Origin: Synechococcaceae cyanobacterium SM2_3_2
GTDB taxonomy: Bacteria; Cyanobacteriota; Cyanobacteriia; Thermostichales; Thermostichaceae
Assembly: GCA_012031565.1 (NCBI GenBank)
Contig: JAAUUM010000005.1
Coordinates: 1-50,024, forward strand
Length of the DNA: 50,024 nucleotides
Direction of reading: 5' to 3'
The notes beneath the pieces are model-generated. The model did not search any database and had not been told where the DNA came from. It saw only the letters and a list, made by a program, of their open reading frames with translations. Of the stretch, positions 47,719 through 50,024 are shown one piece after another (within the stretch, counting starts at the first letter, position 1; every line of letters starts with the position of its first letter). The position numbers and the translations under genes were made by a program.

Positions 47719-48094
47719 AGTGGTCTTCGATGCCTCTGCCGTCTTGGCCCTACTCAATCAAGAAGAGGGCAGTGACACCATCGCATCACTGATTCCCCAA
47801 GCCGTGATTAGCGCCGTCAATTTATCAGAAGTCATTGCCAAACTGGCGGACGCCGATATCCCCGAAGCCAATATTCACCAGATCCTCAAGCACTTAAATC
47901 TGGAAGTCGTTGGCTTCAACGAGCAGCAAGCGCTGACCGCCGGACTGCTGCGGCCACTCACCAAATCCCAGGGGCTTTCCCTCGGGGATCGGGTTTGCCT
48001 TGCCTTAGCAATGGCCCTAGACTTGCCCGTCATCACCAGCGATCGCGCTTGGGGCAAGCTGACTTTGAACCTAGAGATTCGAGTCATCCGTTAA
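47711..48094 (+). CDS. VapC-like PIN-domain toxin
   Basis: VVFDASAVLALLNQEEG, SAVNLSEVIAKL, LSLGDRVCLALAMALDLPVITSDRAW. Confidence 0.9.
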   Translation: MSRVVFDASAVLALLNQEEGSDTIASLIPQAVISAVNLSEVIAKLADADIPEANIHQILKHLNLEVVGFNEQQALTAGLLRPLTKSQGLSLGDRVCLALAMALDLPVITSDRAWGKLTLNLEIRVIR

Positions 48095-48311
48095 TGGTTA
48101 AATGGGCCGCCCCGCACCAAGTCGAACTCATACACAACTCGAACCTCACTCGACAAGCAGCAAGAAGTCCTCAACTTCGCCAAATGTCTGCGGCCACTGT
48201 ACAAACAGCTCAAGAAAATAGGGGATCCCCGTACCATTGGCAAGAACCCTGGGCACAATGGCAGTGACTTCCCCGTTCCCCAGCCCCTGACCCGTTTATG
48301 CCCAAGCTGAC

Positions 48312-48758
48312 ATGGCGGATACCTGGATCATTAGCCAAAAACCGTCCTTCCTCACCGAGTGGATAGCCCTCTCCCCCAAAGAGGTCGCCCAGATCCTGGA
48401 AAAGATCAAGCTGCTCACCCAGGACCCGACTCCCGACGCCAAAGTCAAAAAGCAGCTCAAACATATGGACGGTAAGCTGCATCGCCTCAGATCTGGCCGC
48501 TACCGCATCTTTTACACGTTTGAGCAGCCCTACATCAGCCTGCTGGCCCTGCGCAAACGGGATGACGATACCTACAACGACGACATTGACAGCGAATTTC
48601 TTGGCGGACTGGATCCCGACCTCACAGAAATAACCCAACCCCAACAACCTGACTGGGAAAAGATCTTCGCCCCCCAAGATAAACCCAAAACCCCTCTGCC
48701 CGAACCCATCACCACTGACCTGCTCACCCGCCTCCGGATCCCTGATGGAAGCTGGTAG
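48312..48758 (+). pseudogene. RelE-like N-terminal domain of a cyanobacterial UvrD-type helicase, truncated
   Basis: MADTWIISQKPSFLTEWIALSPKEVAQILEKIKLLTQDPTPDAKVKKQLKHMDGKLHRLRSGRYRIFYTF...PLPEPITTDLLTRLRIPDGSW stop. Confidence 0.55.
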
Positions 48759-49203
48759 AAATAGGCTTGTATTTGATTGAGACTTCATCCTTCAGTAACT
48801 GGTTTGCTAAGTGCTGCTACTATGACAGCTAATAAGTGAACAGGCTGTAATATGATGAATATCTGGAACATGAATGTCTGGAATTTTGTGTATGCTATCA
48901 TCGTTACCACATATGCAGTTTCGATTACAGAATTGGCTAATTGGTGGTGGAATTGGGAAAACAAGCCCGACTTCTACACAAAAAGTTTTTGCGTTCACAT
49001 TATGATAACGACATTCATATGTAGTCTCCCCATTCTAATTGACTTGCTCTTGAGTAAACTCTTGGCATGTTAAAAAATGCCCTACTAGACTTCGAGATTT
49101 TCTCCTGTGGAAGGGTCCTTCTGCACTCAGGGTAAGTTTTTGTATTTGCTGGCAATCTACTCAAGATTGGAACCAATAATCCTCCCCAGATTTTGGAGAT
49201 CTC

Positions 49204-49725
49204 ATGCAAGCTCTGCTCGGACTAATTCTAATTTTTCTTTTGGTGGTTCTGAATAGCTGTGGTGCTACCCCCAATTCAGTTGCCGTTGCTCCATTAGAGA
49301 TGACACCCGCAAGAATTGGCAGGGCAGATTCTTCAGAGCCACAACCGCAAGCAATTATGCTTGTAGAACCCATCCTGTTGTTCTCCGAAACCCGTTCCCT
49401 CAATCTAGACAATTTTTGGGTAGCATGACAGGATCCCAGCTTGGGCTATATCGCCGCCTCGCGGGTGGGTTTGCCCGTGGTCGTGCCCAACTATCCTCCT
49501 AACTCTCTAAGCCGGACAACCACCAGCCCATCTACTCGTCAGCTTTTTTCGCCTCCTGGGGATCCACTTACCTCAAGCTGCCCTCTGCCAACACCAACTC
49601 CTGACCCAGCACCCACTCCTGACCCAGAACCATCATGTCCTCAAACAGAGTATCGTTTTCAAATGCAAGCTCGATTTGTTGCTCCTGGGGAATGGCAGAA
49701 CACATTAGACCTCTTGCGCGAATAG
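49204..49725 (+). pseudogene. Lipoprotein-like gene with an internal TGA, 3' end in a MITE-like element
   Basis: MQALLGLILIFLLVVLNSCGATP...NFWVA*QDPSLGYIAASRVGLPVVVPNYPP...PTPTPDPAPTPDPEPS; ORFs 49204 and 49441 are in the same frame, separated by one TGA. Confidence 0.5.
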
Positions 49726-49809
49726 TTTTTTTGTATCGTTATAAACATTACAAATTGGCTTTAATCAAGGGGTTCAGCGAAGTGAGGTTCAATTCATGCA
49801 AGAGGTCTA
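49706..49809. mobile_element. MITE-like element with about 16-18 bp terminal inverted repeats and TA flanks
   Basis: Left TAGACCTCTTGCGCGAAT; reverse complement of right end TAGACCTCTTGCATGAAT (16/18 match). Confidence 0.65.
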
Positions 49810-49897
49810 TTGAGTCCCTTCTGGGGATCTGAGATTGTGATTATAGTAATTTAGAATAGAGATGAGACGCAGTTAGCTGGATAAGAAGGGGACACCC

Positions 49898-50024
49898 ATG
49901 CCTTACAGCGTAGACCTTAAAATCAGAGTCCTTCAGTTTGTGGAACAAGGCGGCGGCATCTCAAATGCAGCTAAGCTCTATCAGGTGGGCAGAGCCACTA
50001 TTTATCGCTGGTTAGGTCAAACCA
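49898..50024 (+). mobile_element. IS630-type transposase, N-terminal HTH, truncated by window edge
   Basis: MPYSVDLKIRVLQFVEQGGGISNAAKLYQVGRATIYRWLGQT. Confidence 0.85.

Noticed and set aside
48095-48311. Coding-looking stretch LDKQQEVLNFAKCLRPLYKQLKKIGDPRTIGKNPGHNGSDFPVPQPLTRLCPS
   Set aside because: Reads like a fragment of a real protein but I cannot assign a family or boundaries, so it is not listed as a feature.
48852-49073. 73-aa ORF MMNIWNMNVWNFVYAIIVTTYAVSITELANWWWNWEN...
   Set aside because: Could be a small membrane protein, but AT-rich composition in a decayed region and no recognisable family make support too weak.
1-50024. CRISPR array
   Set aside because: Repeat arrays here are 10-16 bp head-to-tail units without spacers; no 24-37 bp repeats with unique spacers were seen.

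Overview
The window looks like a cyanobacterial chromosome segment. It carries PatA/PixG-type regulators, DUF3318, DUF2854, a GH57/DUF3536 protein, a PlmA-like GntR regulator and gas-vesicle genes, and it is saturated with a GGGATCCC/GGATCC palindrome. From about 1 to 43.4 kb it is mostly ordinary core or semi-core genes. These include two parallel tax/pix-type chemotaxis operons (1-4.7 kb, cut by the left edge, and 30.8-38.5 kb), argD, gntK, pdxJ, a TspO family gene, GH57, an orphan gvpF/L + gvpK pair, pgl, a plmA-like gene, a flotillin/YqiJ-like pair, an ABC-2 permease, dgkA, ybeY, a CorC/HlyC family gene and speB. From about 43.5 kb to the right edge it is an accessory region. This begins with a tightly packed SemiSWEET / HerA-FtsK-like ATPase / secreted SNase / membrane-fusion-like gene string. 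A graveyard of truncated or frameshifted defence-type genes follows (AlbA/RecG-like C-terminus, DNA-methylase-like C-terminus, RelE-UvrD N-terminus), then VapBC, a ~100-bp MITE-like element and the start of an IS630-type transposase. Other points of interest are single-base homopolymer frameshifts in DUF3318 and pgl, an MNT nucleotidyltransferase pseudogene, and many short (10-16 bp) 3-5-copy tandem repeats of unrelated sequence, several of which duplicate the 3' end of a gene across its stop codon. All family calls are by eye from translated motifs; no searches were run.
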